Shown here one piece after another: positions 45,333 through 54,907 of a DNA stretch of 64,000 nt; the first letter of the stretch is position 1; every line of letters begins with the position of its first letter. Source of the stretch: Sinorhizobium sp. A49 (lineage in GTDB: Bacteria > Pseudomonadota > Alphaproteobacteria > Rhizobiales > Rhizobiaceae); contig NZ_MUNW01000072.1 in the NCBI RefSeq assembly GCF_002002725.1, forward strand, positions 28,208-92,207. The letters are read 5' to 3'. The position numbers and the translations under genes are program-made. The notes below the pieces were generated by a model, which ran no database searches, was not told the origin of the DNA, and saw only the letters and a program-made list of their open reading frames with translations.

Positions 45333-47579
45333 TCAGTTGACGGTAAAGGTGATGGACTGGGTGTCGAAGCGGCGGCTCTTCACCGTCAACTCAAGCTTGC
45401 CCTTGGCCTCACCGGCCTCGACCCAGAAGCCTGTGGCGCCGCCCTTCAGCGTGTGCTCGGACGGACCGATGATCCTGCCCTGACCTTCGAGTGACAGCAT
45501 GACCGGCTCCTCGAAATAGGGGAGCAGGTTGCCGCATTGGTCGAGGGCGCGCACCACCACACGTACGGCATCATTTTCGCCAGCGCGAAGCTCCGTGTCG
45601 TCGGCGATGACTTCGAGCGTTGCCGGGACGGGATCGGCCGGCAGCGTCAGCGTCTTCACGGGCTTTCCGTCGACATAGCCGGTAAAGGACCCCTCGCGCC
45701 AGACCCGGCCCCAGGTGCCGAATTCTTCCGGTGTCACGCTGCGCAGATCGAGCACGACGGGGGGGTGCGGCAGATGCGGGTAATTTTCCCTGTCCGGATA
45801 AATGCGCTTTGCCGGCCATTCGCCAAACTTCACTTCGACATAGTCGCAGTTCGTCAGCACGATCAGCGGCAGCACACCGCCGATATTGCGTTCGCCGCGC
45901 GCCCAGAAGGTGACCGGCTGAAGCACGACATTGTCCTTGGGGTCCCCTTGCGAGCTATAGGCATAGGCGGCGAGTTTCGGGATCCGATACATGTCGAGCA
46001 CGCCGTGATAGCAGATGCGGTCACCGGCGCCGAAGTCCTTGTGGGTGTTGTAATCGAACATGCACCAGCCGGTGGAGCCGGAAATGTCGCGATCTCCAGC
46101 AACGGCATTCAGGATCAGGAGATGGCGGGTCACGTGCTCCGCCTGGCGCTGTTCCTGGTCGAAGCGCTTGGTCGGATACATGTGACCGTTGTATTCGGTG
46201 ATCATGTAGGGAATGGGCCGGGTAATGCCCGTCGTTTCCACGCGATCGCGCAGCACCACGCGCCCACGATTGTTGCCGGGCAGCTCCTCGTTACCGAGGA
46301 TGAAGTCGTTCATCGTGTAGACGTCTTCGAGCAGTTCCGAATTGGTTATGAAGCGCACGCCGCCGGTCTGGCGAGTGGGATCAAGTTCGCGGGCAAGGCG
46401 GTTCGTCTCCGCGTAGAAGGCGTGGTTGTCCTGGCTTTCGTTGATGCGAACGCCCCAGATGATGATCGAGGGATGGTTCCAGTCCCGCTCGATCATCCGG
46501 CGCACGTTTTCGATCGATTCCTTTTGCCAGGCTTCACCGCCGATATGCTGCCATCCGGGGATTTCCTCGAACACGAGCAGGCCGATCTCGTCGCAGCGCT
46601 CGATGAACCACTTCGACTGCGGATAATGCGATGTGCGCACGACATTGCAGGCGAGCTCATGCTTCAGGATATCAGCGTCTTTTTCCTGCGCGCGCCGACC
46701 CATCGCATAGCCGGTATGCGGAAAGGCCTGGTGCCGGTTCAATCCGCGCAGCTTCAGCGACCGGCCGTTCAGCAGAAAGCCCTCGGGCGTAAAGAGCGCC
46801 GTGCGGAAACCGAAACGCTGCGTTACCACGTCCTCGCCCTGCTGGGTCTCGAGCTTGAGCGACAGGGCATAGAGCACCGGATTGTCGATATCCCAGAGTT
46901 CGATGTCCGTGAGATCGGGGAAAGTGAACATCACCTCGTTGCCATCGACCTTGATCGAGGCGGCCGCAACCTCACCACCACCCTTGCGGCGGATCTTGGC
47001 AGCAAGCGTGCCGGTCAAGGCGTGCTGCTGCGGATTGGCAAGGAAGACGCGCGCGGTGACGGACTTCGTCTCGGCAAGCGCATCCGGCGTCTCTATCTTC
47101 ACATTGGCGATCGAGATCGGGCTTGTTACTTTCAGCCAGACGTCACGGTAGATTCCGGCATAGCAGAGATAGTCGATCTGGCCGCCGAACGGCGGTATTT
47201 CGGGGTTCTCGGAGCCGTCGATCTTGACTGTGATCAGGTTTTCGCCACGCACCAGATGCGGCGTCAAACGCGCCTCGAAGGGAGTGTAGCCATCCTTGTG
47301 CGCAATGATTTGCTTGCCGTTCAGATAGACGACGCTGTCGGCCATGGCGGCATCGAAGACGAGCGACACTTCGCGACCTTCGAACTCGGCACGCCAGTCG
47401 AAGCGCTTCTGATAGGTGAACGGCTTCTGGTAGTCCGTCTCGTCGAAATAGTTATAGGGCAGCTCGACGGCGCTATGCGGCAGGCGCACGGTTTCGCCCG
47501 TCTGAAGCGCGTGAACATGCGCCAGCTCGAAGCCGTCGCGAAAGACCCAATTGGCGTTGAAGTTTTCAGTAATGCGCAT
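45333..47579 (-). CDS. lacZ: Beta-galactosidase, glycoside hydrolase family 2
   Basis: A 748-residue GH2 enzyme with N-terminal sugar-binding jelly-roll (about 1-155), immunoglobulin-like domain, TIM barrel (about 260-560) and C-terminal beta domains. The acid/base is E381 (IIIWGVRINES) and the nucleophile E462 (YMITEYNGH). It is shorter than E. coli LacZ (1024) and of the rhizobial/Bacteroides-like type. ATG 47579 (MRITENFNANW) follows the lacG stop by 11 bases; the frame is open far upstream but only as an alternate frame of lacG. It hydrolyses imported lactose in the cytoplasm. Confidence 0.92.
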   Translation of the reverse strand: MRITENFNANWVFRDGFELAHVHALQTGETVRLPHSAVELPYNYFDETDYQKPFTYQKRFDWRAEFEGREVSLVFDAAMADSVVYLNGKQIIAHKDGYTPFEARLTPHLVRGENLITVKIDGSENPEIPPFGGQIDYLCYAGIYRDVWLKVTSPISIANVKIETPDALAETKSVTARVFLANPQQHALTGTLAAKIRRKGGGEVAAASIKVDGNEVMFTFPDLTDIELWDIDNPVLYALSLKLETQQGEDVVTQRFGFRTALFTPEGFLLNGRSLKLRGLNRHQAFPHTGYAMGRRAQEKDADILKHELACNVVRTSHYPQSKWFIERCDEIGLLVFEEIPGWQHIGGEAWQKESIENVRRMIERDWNHPSIIIWGVRINESQDNHAFYAETNRLARELDPTRQTGGVRFITNSELLEDVYTMNDFILGNEELPGNNRGRVVLRDRVETTGITRPIPYMITEYNGHMYPTKRFDQEQRQAEHVTRHLLILNAVAGDRDISGSTGWCMFDYNTHKDFGAGDRICYHGVLDMYRIPKLAAYAYSSQGDPKDNVVLQPVTFWARGERNIGGVLPLIVLTNCDYVEVKFGEWPAKRIYPDRENYPHLPHPPVVLDLRSVTPEEFGTWGRVWREGSFTGYVDGKPVKTLTLPADPVPATLEVIADDTELRAGENDAVRVVVRALDQCGNLLPYFEEPVMLSLEGQGRIIGPSEHTLKGGATGFWVEAGEAKGKLELTVKSRRFDTQSITFTVN

Positions 47580-47590
47580 TGACGACGTTC

Positions 47591-48406
47591 CTATTTCACT
47601 GAACCGAGCATGCCCTGCACGAACTGGCGCTGCATGACGAAGAAGACGAGAAGGGTGGGGAGGGTGGCGAGGATCGTGCCGATCATGACCACGCCGTAGT
47701 CGGGGTAATAGGCGGACGCGAGCGAGGAGACGACGAGGGTGATCGTCTTCGTCTCGTTCGACTGGAGGACGATGAGCGGCCAGAGGTAGTTGTTCCAGTT
47801 GGTCATGAAGACGATGACGAAGGCGGCCGCGTAGGTGGAGCGCATCACCGGAATGTATATGTAGAGAAAGATCTGCCATTCCTTGAGGCCATCGACCTTG
47901 GCCGCGTCGCGAAGCTCCGTCTGAAAGGCCTTGGTGGACTGGCGGAAGTAGAAGATGATGAAGGCGGATGCGATCGTCGGCAGCATGATCGCAATGTGCG
48001 TGTTGATGAGGCCGCTTCTCGCCATCATCATGAACAGCGGGATCATCAGCGCTGCAAACGGCACCATCAGCGTCAGAAGCACAAGCGCGTAGATGCGATC
48101 GCGTGCCTTTGACCTGAACATCTCGAAACCGTAGCCGGCAAGCGACGACACGACGATCGTCAACAGCGTCGCAAGCACAGCAAGCTTGGTTGAGTTCCAG
48201 AAAACCAGCGGCACGTCGACCTGTGCGAAGAAATTGGCGACATTGGTGCCGAAGGCATCGCCGATGCCGGTTCGGCCGCCAATGATGTCGATAGACCTGT
48301 TGGTCGAGCTGATCACCATCCAGATAAACGGGAAAATCGACAGGAAGGCTGCCGTCCCCAGGAAGACGTATTGCAGCGCGGTTGTTGCAAGGCGCGAGAC
48401 GTTCAT
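47591..48406 (-). CDS. lacG: Lactose ABC transporter permease (MalG type)
   Basis: A 271-residue permease with six hydrophobic segments and the EAA loop LRDAAKVDGLKEWQIFLYIYIPV (about 175-197), typical of MalG-type carbohydrate permeases. It overlaps lacF by four bases (start at 48406, lacF stop at 48403). It forms the channel with LacF. Confidence 0.92.
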   Translation of the reverse strand: MNVSRLATTALQYVFLGTAAFLSIFPFIWMVISSTNRSIDIIGGRTGIGDAFGTNVANFFAQVDVPLVFWNSTKLAVLATLLTIVVSSLAGYGFEMFRSKARDRIYALVLLTLMVPFAALMIPLFMMMARSGLINTHIAIMLPTIASAFIIFYFRQSTKAFQTELRDAAKVDGLKEWQIFLYIYIPVMRSTYAAAFVIVFMTNWNNYLWPLIVLQSNETKTITLVVSSLASAYYPDYGVVMIGTILATLPTLLVFFVMQRQFVQGMLGSVK

Positions 48407-49299
48407 GACCGGTCCCTCGCAGCGTAGAACTGGAGGAAGGACAGAAGCGCCACCATGATGACGATGACGTAGGAAATGGTTGCCGCGTAACCGAAGCTCG
48501 GCATGAAGCGGAAGGTGAGGTTGTAGATATAGAGCGAGAGGGTCAGCGTCGCATTGGCCGGGCCGCCGCGCCCCTCGGTCAGGTTGTAGACCTCGTCGAA
48601 CAGCTGGATCGTGCCGATGGTCGAGATGATCGTCGTAAACAGGATCACCGGCTTCAACATCGGAACGGTGATGTAGACGAAGCGGGCCCAGGCGGGCACG
48701 CCATCTATCTTCGCGGCCTCGTAGATCGACTTGTCGACGTTCTGCAGCGCGGCCAGGTAGAAGATCATGTTGTAGCCGGTCCAGCGCCAGGTGATGGCGA
48801 GGATGACGAGCACCTTGGCCCAGAAAGGCTCCGTCAGCCAGCCGATTGGGGTCGAGATCAGACCGATCGCCAGAAGCGCTGAGTTCACGACGCCGTCAAC
48901 GGAGAACATGCTTTTGAACAGCACGGAATAGGCCACCAGCGAGGCGACGCAGGGCAGGAAAATGGCGGTGCGGAAAAAGCCGATGAACTTCAGCTTGTCG
49001 TTGTTCAGGACCGAGGCGAGCATCAGCGCCAGCGTGATCATGATCGGCACCTGAACGATAAAGAAGGTGACGGTATTCGTCAGCGCCTGAAAGAAGACGG
49101 GATCGTTCCATAGCCGCACCACGTTTCCGAAGCCGGCAAACTTCATCATCATGCCCTTGCCCGAGAAGAAGGACAGATAAAGGGAGCGCAAGATCGGGTA
49201 GACGAGGAAGATCGCGATGAGAAGCAAGGACGGAGCGACGAACAGCCAGCCGTTCAGGTCGTAATAGCGCTTCAAACCGCCTGTTTTGCCGGCAGCCAT
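48403..49299 (-). CDS. lacF: Lactose ABC transporter permease (MalF type)
   Basis: A 298-residue permease, N-terminus MAAGKTGGLKRYYDLNGWLF then six hydrophobic segments, EAA loop IYEAAKIDGVPAWARFVYITVPML (about 208-231). It is translationally coupled to lacG. About 105 bases with two hairpins separate it from lacE. Confidence 0.92.
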   Translation of the reverse strand: MAAGKTGGLKRYYDLNGWLFVAPSLLLIAIFLVYPILRSLYLSFFSGKGMMMKFAGFGNVVRLWNDPVFFQALTNTVTFFIVQVPIMITLALMLASVLNNDKLKFIGFFRTAIFLPCVASLVAYSVLFKSMFSVDGVVNSALLAIGLISTPIGWLTEPFWAKVLVILAITWRWTGYNMIFYLAALQNVDKSIYEAAKIDGVPAWARFVYITVPMLKPVILFTTIISTIGTIQLFDEVYNLTEGRGGPANATLTLSLYIYNLTFRFMPSFGYAATISYVIVIMVALLSFLQFYAARDRS

Positions 49300-49334
49300 G
49301 GGATGCCCTCGATAAATGGGATGACGGTGCGGAA

Positions 49335-49395
49335 GGCATGCGACGCATTGGCCGCATGCCGCTCCAGCGAAGAGGGCAGGCGGATGCCGCCTGCC
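49335..49395 (-). other. Twin stem-loops between lacE and lacF
   Basis: Two perfect inverted repeats stand in the gap: GGCATGCG/CGCATGCC (8 bp, 49335-49342 and 49353-49360) and GGCAGGCGG/CCGCCTGCC (9 bp with a 3-nt loop, 49375-49383 and 49387-49395). They follow the binding-protein gene and have no T-run, so they probably protect the lacE message or attenuate reading into lacFGZK. Confidence 0.65.
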
Positions 49396-49404
49396 TTTGG
49401 ATCG

Positions 49405-50673
49405 CTACTGGATCTGGCCCTGGGCCTGGCTGTCGACGGCTTTCAAGACGTCGTCGATGGGCGCACCCTGGCCAAGCGACGGCAGATGCGCCGTTACTGC
49501 CGTGTCCACCTCGTTGGTGAAGACGCCGTAGTTGACCGCCGGAACCTTCGCCAGCCAGTCGGAGAAGTTCTGCCAGACCTTCTCGCCGCCGAAGAAAGCG
49601 TCGGCTTCGGAATAGGCCGGGCCGTTGCGCGCTGCCATCAACGAGCCGACGGCACCACGTTCCGTCAGGATCTTCTGATAGAAGTCGACATCCTTGGCAT
49701 AGACCTCGTTGAGGAAATCGATGGCTTCGTCTTTCTCGGCGGAGCTTGCGGTCACGTACCAGCTGGAGCCGCCAAGGTTGGAAGCATGGGATGCACCCTC
49801 GACATCAAGCTTCGGAATGGGGGCCACGCCCCATTTGCCGGATTGATCGGCCTGGGCCTTGACGGTGCCGGTAATCCACACGCCCGTCGTCACGGTGGCC
49901 ACATCGCCAGAGGTGAAGGACGCCACCCATTCGGTCCAACCGGCAGCGGGCTTGTGAATATTGGCCTGCAGGATCTTCTGCTCGGTCTGAAGCGCTGCCT
50001 TCAGGGCCGCATTGTTTTCGATCGACAGCGTGCCGTCCTTGTCGAAATACCAGCCGCCGGCAGACTGCATCAGGATGCGGATGAAGCCAGCGTCGTTGAT
50101 GTCGAGACCGAGCATCTTCTTGCCGGTCTTGGCTTCGACCTGCTTGCCGATCTCGATGAAACGGTCCCAGGTCAGGTCCTGCATATCCTCGGGCTTGAAG
50201 CCGGCCTGCTCCAGATAATCCTTGCGGTAGTAGAGGCCGGTGACGCCGGAATCGAACGGCATGCCGTAAACGGCGCCGTCCATCGTCATCAGCTGAACCT
50301 TGTAAGGCGCGAAGCCGGAGAAATCGACCTTGCTGGAAAGCTCGGCGAAGGCGCCGGGGAAAGACTGAAGGTATTTCTGCGCGCCATAGTCCTCGATCAG
50401 CACGATGTCGGGCAGGGCGTCGGTTGTGCCCGACGACAGCGCCGTCTGCAGCTTCTGCTCGACATCGGCCTTGGCGAAGTCGACGATGTTGAAGGTCGTT
50501 TCGGGATGCTTTGCGCTATAGCGCGCCGCGGCTTCCTTCATGATCGCAACGTTGAAGTTGGGATCCCAACACCAGACCGTGACCTCACCGGCAAAGGCGG
50601 CGGTGGACGCAAGCAGGCTTGCTGCGGCGAACGCGCCAGCCGAAACGCGCGACAGTATCGTTTTGCGGTACAT
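49405..50673 (-). CDS. lacE: Lactose ABC transporter periplasmic binding protein
   Basis: A 422-residue family 1 extracellular sugar-binding protein. A signal peptide of about 28 residues ends STAAFA-GEV; the mature protein begins EVTVWCWDPNFN and shows the family segments FIEIGKQVEAKTGKK and WVASFTSGDVATVTTG. ATG 50673 is preceded by TAGGGAGGAAACG; a start at 50730 would place 19 polar residues before the signal peptide. It is the first structural gene of lacEFGZK. Confidence 0.92.
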   Translation of the reverse strand: MYRKTILSRVSAGAFAAASLLASTAAFAGEVTVWCWDPNFNVAIMKEAAARYSAKHPETTFNIVDFAKADVEQKLQTALSSGTTDALPDIVLIEDYGAQKYLQSFPGAFAELSSKVDFSGFAPYKVQLMTMDGAVYGMPFDSGVTGLYYRKDYLEQAGFKPEDMQDLTWDRFIEIGKQVEAKTGKKMLGLDINDAGFIRILMQSAGGWYFDKDGTLSIENNAALKAALQTEQKILQANIHKPAAGWTEWVASFTSGDVATVTTGVWITGTVKAQADQSGKWGVAPIPKLDVEGASHASNLGGSSWYVTASSAEKDEAIDFLNEVYAKDVDFYQKILTERGAVGSLMAARNGPAYSEADAFFGGEKVWQNFSDWLAKVPAVNYGVFTNEVDTAVTAHLPSLGQGAPIDDVLKAVDSQAQGQIQ

Positions 50674-50767
50674 CGTTTCCTCCCTAGAAACTTGCTGAGG
50701 GCAGGTTCTCCTCTCCTGCCGTCCACGCAACAGTTACCGAAATTCAGGCAACACGCAAGGAAGATTT

Positions 50768-50781
50768 AGTAAATATTTATC
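50768..50781. promoter_or_regulatory. Candidate LacR operator upstream of lacE
   Basis: TTTAGTAAA followed by TATTTATC gives an imperfect AGTAAA-TA-TTTATC dyad in the lacR-lacE gap. The half-site TTTAGTAAA is shared with a better dyad upstream of lacR (51920-51933), which supports a common LacI-family operator. Confidence 0.55.
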
Positions 50782-50807
50782 ACCGCCGCGAAACCGCTTC
50801 TCGATGC

Positions 50808-51854
50808 CTAGGATTCCTGCGGTTTGCGGCAGCTGTCGCGCCAAACGAGTTCGGTGGAGATGCGCACCTGCTTGCCGTAGCTGCGGCCGGAAAGGCGTTC
50901 GAGCAACAGATCGACGGCCGTCTCGCCGATATGCTCGCCATGGATGCGCACCGTCGTCAGCGATGGCGTCAGGAACTGCGCGACCGGGATATCGTTGAAG
51001 GAGATGACGCCAATGTCGTCCGGGATCGAAAGGCCGAATTCCTGGATCGCCCTGTAGGTGCCTATCGCCATGTTGTCGTTGGATGTCACGATCACATCCG
51101 GCCGGTCGGAGAGCGAAAGCAGTTCGCGTGCGAGACGGTAGCCGGTGTCGAGCCGAAGGCTCTGACCCGACGAGCAATCGGAGAGCGCCAGCAGCTCAGG
51201 CGCGAAGGTGCCGTTCTTCGTCTGCCAGTCGATATAGGCCGCACATCTGCGCTCGGCGAAACGCTGGACAGCGCCATTCAGATTTTCGTGGCTGCCGATA
51301 AAGCCGATGCGCCTGTATCCGCTGGATTTCAAGGCGTCGAGGATCTTCCGGGTGGCGAGGCCGACGTCGGAGAACACGCTGTCCAGCCGGTCGCTCCGGG
51401 GGTCGAAATCGGCAAAAACGACGTGGCGGGCATGCTCGTTCAGCCATGCAATCTCGTTGTCCGAGTGCTTGCCGATGACGATCACGCCCGATGCGCTTTC
51501 AAGCAGGGACGCTTCGGGGAGAGCATCGGAGTGGAAGACCTTGACGATCTCCGTTCTCAGGTCGCGGCAGCGGCTTTCGATGCCAAGTCGCACACCGACA
51601 TAATAGGGATCGGCAATCTCATCCGACGGCTCGAGAAAATGCACGATGACAAGCTTGGTCAGAAGGCTGGGGGCAGCCTGTCCGTTGGCCTTGTTGCGAT
51701 TGCGCGGGGTCTCGTAGTTCAGTGCCTCGGCCGTCTCGATGATCGCCTGGCGCTTGGCGGGCGAGATGGACAGGGCCGGGTCGTAGTTGAGTACCCTCGA
51801 CACCGTGGCCGACGACACGCCAACGCTCTTGGCGATTTCCTTGATAGTGACCAT
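50808..51854 (-). CDS. lacR: LacI family repressor of the lac operon
   Basis: A 348-residue LacI/GalR regulator. The N-terminal HTH and hinge helix are clear (TIKEIAKSVGVSSATVSRVLN, residues 3-23), followed by the periplasmic-binding-protein-like sensor domain with VIVTSNDNMAIGTYRAI and GVISFNDIPVAQF typical of the family's C-terminal half. It lies 134 bases upstream of lacE on the same strand; S. meliloti and Agrobacterium lac operons are controlled by LacR in this position. Confidence 0.9.
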   Translation of the reverse strand: MVTIKEIAKSVGVSSATVSRVLNYDPALSISPAKRQAIIETAEALNYETPRNRNKANGQAAPSLLTKLVIVHFLEPSDEIADPYYVGVRLGIESRCRDLRTEIVKVFHSDALPEASLLESASGVIVIGKHSDNEIAWLNEHARHVVFADFDPRSDRLDSVFSDVGLATRKILDALKSSGYRRIGFIGSHENLNGAVQRFAERRCAAYIDWQTKNGTFAPELLALSDCSSGQSLRLDTGYRLARELLSLSDRPDVIVTSNDNMAIGTYRAIQEFGLSIPDDIGVISFNDIPVAQFLTPSLTTVRIHGEHIGETAVDLLLERLSGRSYGKQVRISTELVWRDSCRKPQES

Positions 51855-52232
51855 GCCGTCATTCCATTGTTGTCATCGGGCGACTATGTCACATCCGCCC
51901 AAGTTCCGAAATCGATTTTAGTAAAGTTTTACTGCCCCTCAGGGCGGGATCAACCAATGTCTGGCCGCAAGCTCTAAAACGGCGCCGTTATAACCAAGCG
52001 ACAGGTTGTTCTCAAGGAAACACACGGCTATCGGCAAGGAAGCGGGAGATCAGCCCTGCCTTGCTCCTGGCAGGTTTCCAAGGAAATCCGTCCGGCGGCA
52101 GTACCGGGTGGCGATTTATGCATTCAACGCATGAATTGCATGTCGATATCTCGTTTGCACAGGGCGAGCCGTCAGGACTAGGCTGCCCCCAATCCAGAAC
52201 AACAGTGAAGCGCGAAGCTTCGGGGAACCTCC
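51855..52232. other. 378-bp divergent promoter region between lacR and the amino-acid ABC operon
   Basis: It contains the candidate LacR operator at 51920-51933 near lacR and, nearer the other operon, an imperfect dyad TGCATTCA-ACGCA-TGAATTGCA at 52120-52141 that could bind the operon's regulator. A + frame from 52061 crosses this region but runs on in the wrong frame of the permease gene; no gene is supported. Confidence 0.55.
51920..51933. promoter_or_regulatory. Candidate LacR operator upstream of lacR
   Basis: AGTAAA-GT-TTTACT is a perfect 6-bp dyad, preceded by TTT as in the lacE-side site. It lies 66 bases upstream of the lacR start, consistent with autoregulation by a LacI-family protein. 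Confidence 0.6.
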
Positions 52233-53120
52233 ATGAGCGATACCAGACTTGCCGACCCGGGCCAGTTTGTCGTCGTGCCGCGGCGCAAGATCGGCACGAA
52301 GATACTGGCCCTCGTATTCATCACAATGCTGGTCCTGCTTGTGAGGGCCTTTTGGCTCGGCGATATCGCCTGGAGCTATGTCGGAGAAAACCTGTTCTCG
52401 AAGGCCGTGATGGCCGGCGTGGTCAACACGATCATCATGACATTCTGCGCCATGGCGCTTGGCATTCTGCTCGGCGTGCTCGCCGCGGTCATGCGCATGT
52501 CCGACAATCCGGTTCTGAGAAGTGTTTCCGTCGGCTATATCTGGCTGTTTCGCGGTACGCCGGCGCTGCTACAATTGCTCCTGTGGTTCAATCTGGCGCT
52601 GATCTTCCCGACCATCGGCATCCCCGGTCTGTTTTCGCTGCGCACCGTCGACGTGATGACGCCTTTCGTCGCTGCCTTTCTCGGCCTGGGGATCCAGCAG
52701 GGTGCCTATACGGCCGAAGTCGTGCGCGCCGGCATTCTCTCCATCGACAAGGGGCAGACTGAGGCGGCCCTGTCGATCGGCATGACCAAGCTACGTGCGA
52801 CACTGAAGATCGTGCTGCCGCAGGCGATGCGTGTGATCGTGCCGCCGATCGGCAACGAGACGATCGGCATGGTCAAGCTGACCTCGCTTGCCAGCGTCAT
52901 CCAGTATTCCGAGGTGCTGCGCAGCGTGGAGGACATTTACTATGTCAATTCGCGCGTCATCGAGCTGCTGATCGTTGCCGCCATCTGGTACATGGCCGTG
53001 GTCACGGTCCTCAGCATCGGGCAGATGTATATCGAGCGCTATTTCTCCAAGGGATGGGGAGCTACCGGTCGCAAAGAAACCGCCCCGGCTCCGCCGGCCA
53101 CCATCGAGGAGGCCGTCTGA
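52233..53120 (+). CDS. Polar amino acid ABC transporter permease (HisMQ/GlnP type)
   Basis: A 295-residue permease. After a hydrophilic start come a first helix (about 24-42) and the HisM/GlnP core: [41 protein letters not shown] and the EAA-type loop [25 protein letters not shown] (about 178-202). It is longer than usual at both ends. Only one permease gene is present, so a homodimer is likely. The stop overlaps the ATPase start (TGATG). It opens a seven-gene operon (transporter, two deacetylases, MmgE/PrpD, lyase). Confidence 0.92.
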   Translation: MSDTRLADPGQFVVVPRRKIGTKILALVFITMLVLLVRAFWLGDIAWSYVGENLFSKAVMAGVVNTIIMTFCAMALGILLGVLAAVMRMSDNPVLRSVSVGYIWLFRGTPALLQLLLWFNLALIFPTIGIPGLFSLRTVDVMTPFVAAFLGLGIQQGAYTAEVVRAGILSIDKGQTEAALSIGMTKLRATLKIVLPQAMRVIVPPIGNETIGMVKLTSLASVIQYSEVLRSVEDIYYVNSRVIELLIVAAIWYMAVVTVLSIGQMYIERYFSKGWGATGRKETAPAPPATIEEAV

Positions 53121-53881
53121 TGGAAGCGCTTATCGTAGCCCATGGCCTCCAGAAATACTTCGGCACCTTCCATGTGCTCCAGGACATCGATTTCAGCATC
53201 CGCAAGGGCGAAGTCGTCTGCATCATCGGTCCGTCCGGCTCCGGCAAGAGCACGTTCCTGCGCTGCATCAATCAGCTCGAAAGCATCGAAGGCGGCTATG
53301 TGAGCGTCGATGGCGAGATTGCGGGCTACCGCCGTGACGGAAATCACCTCTATCCGCTGTCCGACCGCGACGTCGCGCGCCAGCGCCAGTCCGTTGGCAT
53401 GGTCTTCCAGCGTTTTCATCTCTTCCCGCACCGCACCGTGCTCGAAAACATCATCGAAGGCCCGGTTGGCGTCCAGAGACGCCCGAAGCAGCAATGCGCC
53501 GAGGAAGCGCGTGCCCTGTTGAAGCGCGTCGGCCTGGCCCACAAGGCGGACGCCTATCCGGGCGAACTGTCCGGCGGCCAGCAGCAGCGTGTGGCAATTG
53601 CTCGGGCGCTGGCGATGAAGCCGAAGGTGATGCTGTTCGACGAGCCGACGTCGGCGCTCGATCCCGAACTGGTTGGCGAAGTGCTTGGCGTCATGAAGGA
53701 ACTGGCTGCCACGGGCACGACGATGATCGTGGTTACCCACGAACTCGGCTTCTGCCGCGAGGTGGCGGACCGGGTGGTGTTCATGGACGCAGGCCGGATC
53801 ATCGAAACCGGAACGCCCGCGGAGATCTTGGAGAATCCGACCAATCCCAGAGTGAAGAGCTTCATCTCTGCGGTGCTTTGA
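53120..53881 (+). CDS. Polar amino acid ABC transporter ATP-binding protein (GlnQ/HisP type)
   Basis: A 253-residue ATPase with Walker [10 protein letters not shown] (about 35-43), [14 protein letters not shown], Walker [16 protein letters not shown] and H-loop [15 protein letters not shown], the standard GlnQ/HisP pattern. The start is ATG 53120, coupled by TGATG to the permease stop. Confidence 0.94.
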   Translation: MEALIVAHGLQKYFGTFHVLQDIDFSIRKGEVVCIIGPSGSGKSTFLRCINQLESIEGGYVSVDGEIAGYRRDGNHLYPLSDRDVARQRQSVGMVFQRFHLFPHRTVLENIIEGPVGVQRRPKQQCAEEARALLKRVGLAHKADAYPGELSGGQQQRVAIARALAMKPKVMLFDEPTSALDPELVGEVLGVMKELAATGTTMIVVTHELGFCREVADRVVFMDAGRIIETGTPAEILENPTNPRVKSFISAVL

Positions 53882-53912
53882 CAACGAAAAATAACCTCAA
53901 GAGGAGAATGAC

Positions 53913-54740
53913 ATGAAATTTCTAAGAGTGGCCGTGTCTGCGCTGGCGCTTCTTTCCGCAGGCGTCGCTTCGGCCGAGACCAAGCTCAACCTGGTCAACG
54001 ACGGCGAGCTTCGCATCCTGACCAATCCGATCTATCCGCCGATGGAATTCGTCAACCCGGAGAAGGGCACGCTTGACGGTTTCGATGTCGATCTGGCGAC
54101 GGCGATCGCGGCCAAGCTCAAGCTGAATCCGCTGTTCGTCACCTCTGCCTTCCAGGAATTGCAGAGCGGGCTTCAGACCGGCCGCGGCGACGTGATCATC
54201 TCCGGCATGAGCGACAACGTCAAACGTCAGGAGAGCATGGACTTCGTCGACTACCTGACGAGCGGCCCGATCCTGTTCACGACGAAGGCCGGTGCCGAGC
54301 AGTACAAGCAGCCGGAGGATCTCTGCGGCAAGACGGTGGCCGGCAGCCGCAGCACCAGCTTCGGCGAAAACGTCACCGGCTGGAGCGAGGCCAATTGCGT
54401 GGGCAAGGGCAAGCCGGCGATCAAGTTCGAAGGCACGGCCGATTCCAACGCCGCCCGCCTCGGCATGAAGCAGGGTCGCTACGATGCGGTCGTGCAGGGC
54501 ATCGAAACCATCGCCTACCAGATGCGCGTCGAGCCGGACACGTTCACGCTCGTCGGCGACCCGCTCCTGAGCAACGACACGTTCGGCATGGGCTTCAAGA
54601 AAGACAATTCGGCGCTGCGCGACGCTATCGCCGGTGCTCTGGACGAATTGATCAAGGATGGCACCTACAACGAACTGCTGACGAAGTGGGGTCTTGCGCA
54701 CAATGCCGTGCCGAAGGCCGTGATCAACGGCGTGAAGTAA
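53913..54740 (+). CDS. Amino acid ABC transporter periplasmic binding protein (family 3)
   Basis: A 275-residue family 3 solute-binding protein. A signal peptide of about 21 residues ends GVASA-ETK; the mature part shows LRILTNPIYPPMEFVNP, GTLDGFDVDLATAIAAKL and DVIISGMSDNVKRQESMDFVDY, the typical amino-acid-binding signature. AGAGGAG precedes the ATG. It lies after the ATPase and before the first deacetylase; the following gap has GC-rich hairpins. The ligand is unknown; the enzymes downstream suggest an aspartate-derived secondary amine. Confidence 0.92.
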   Translation: MKFLRVAVSALALLSAGVASAETKLNLVNDGELRILTNPIYPPMEFVNPEKGTLDGFDVDLATAIAAKLKLNPLFVTSAFQELQSGLQTGRGDVIISGMSDNVKRQESMDFVDYLTSGPILFTTKAGAEQYKQPEDLCGKTVAGSRSTSFGENVTGWSEANCVGKGKPAIKFEGTADSNAARLGMKQGRYDAVVQGIETIAYQMRVEPDTFTLVGDPLLSNDTFGMGFKKDNSALRDAIAGALDELIKDGTYNELLTKWGLAHNAVPKAVINGVK

Positions 54741-54866
54741 GCCGTCATCTCCCGCTCGCGCACCTGATCTCTCCGAGATAAGCGGGAAGTAAACCCTTCA
54801 AAGCTCTTTTCTTTTCAACCGGCCCCAGCGCCGGAACGGGAGAGTTTTGTCTTGCGAAAACCGCTC

Positions 54867-54882
54867 CCGGCGCTTCCGCCGG
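54867..54882 (+). other. GC stem-loop between the binding protein and first deacetylase genes
   Basis: CCGGCG-CTTC-CGCCGG is a perfect 6-bp stem with a tetraloop in the 167-base gap. An additional imperfect pairing with GCGCCGG upstream (about 54830) is possible. No T-run follows. Probably an intercistronic stability element. Confidence 0.5.
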
Positions 54883-54907
54883 GGGTGGCAAAAACCGGAC
54901 AAAGACC

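Noticed and set aside
45537..47582. 681-codon + strand frame opposite lacZ
   Set aside because: Shadow of lacZ, whose catalytic glutamates and GH2 domains are intact.
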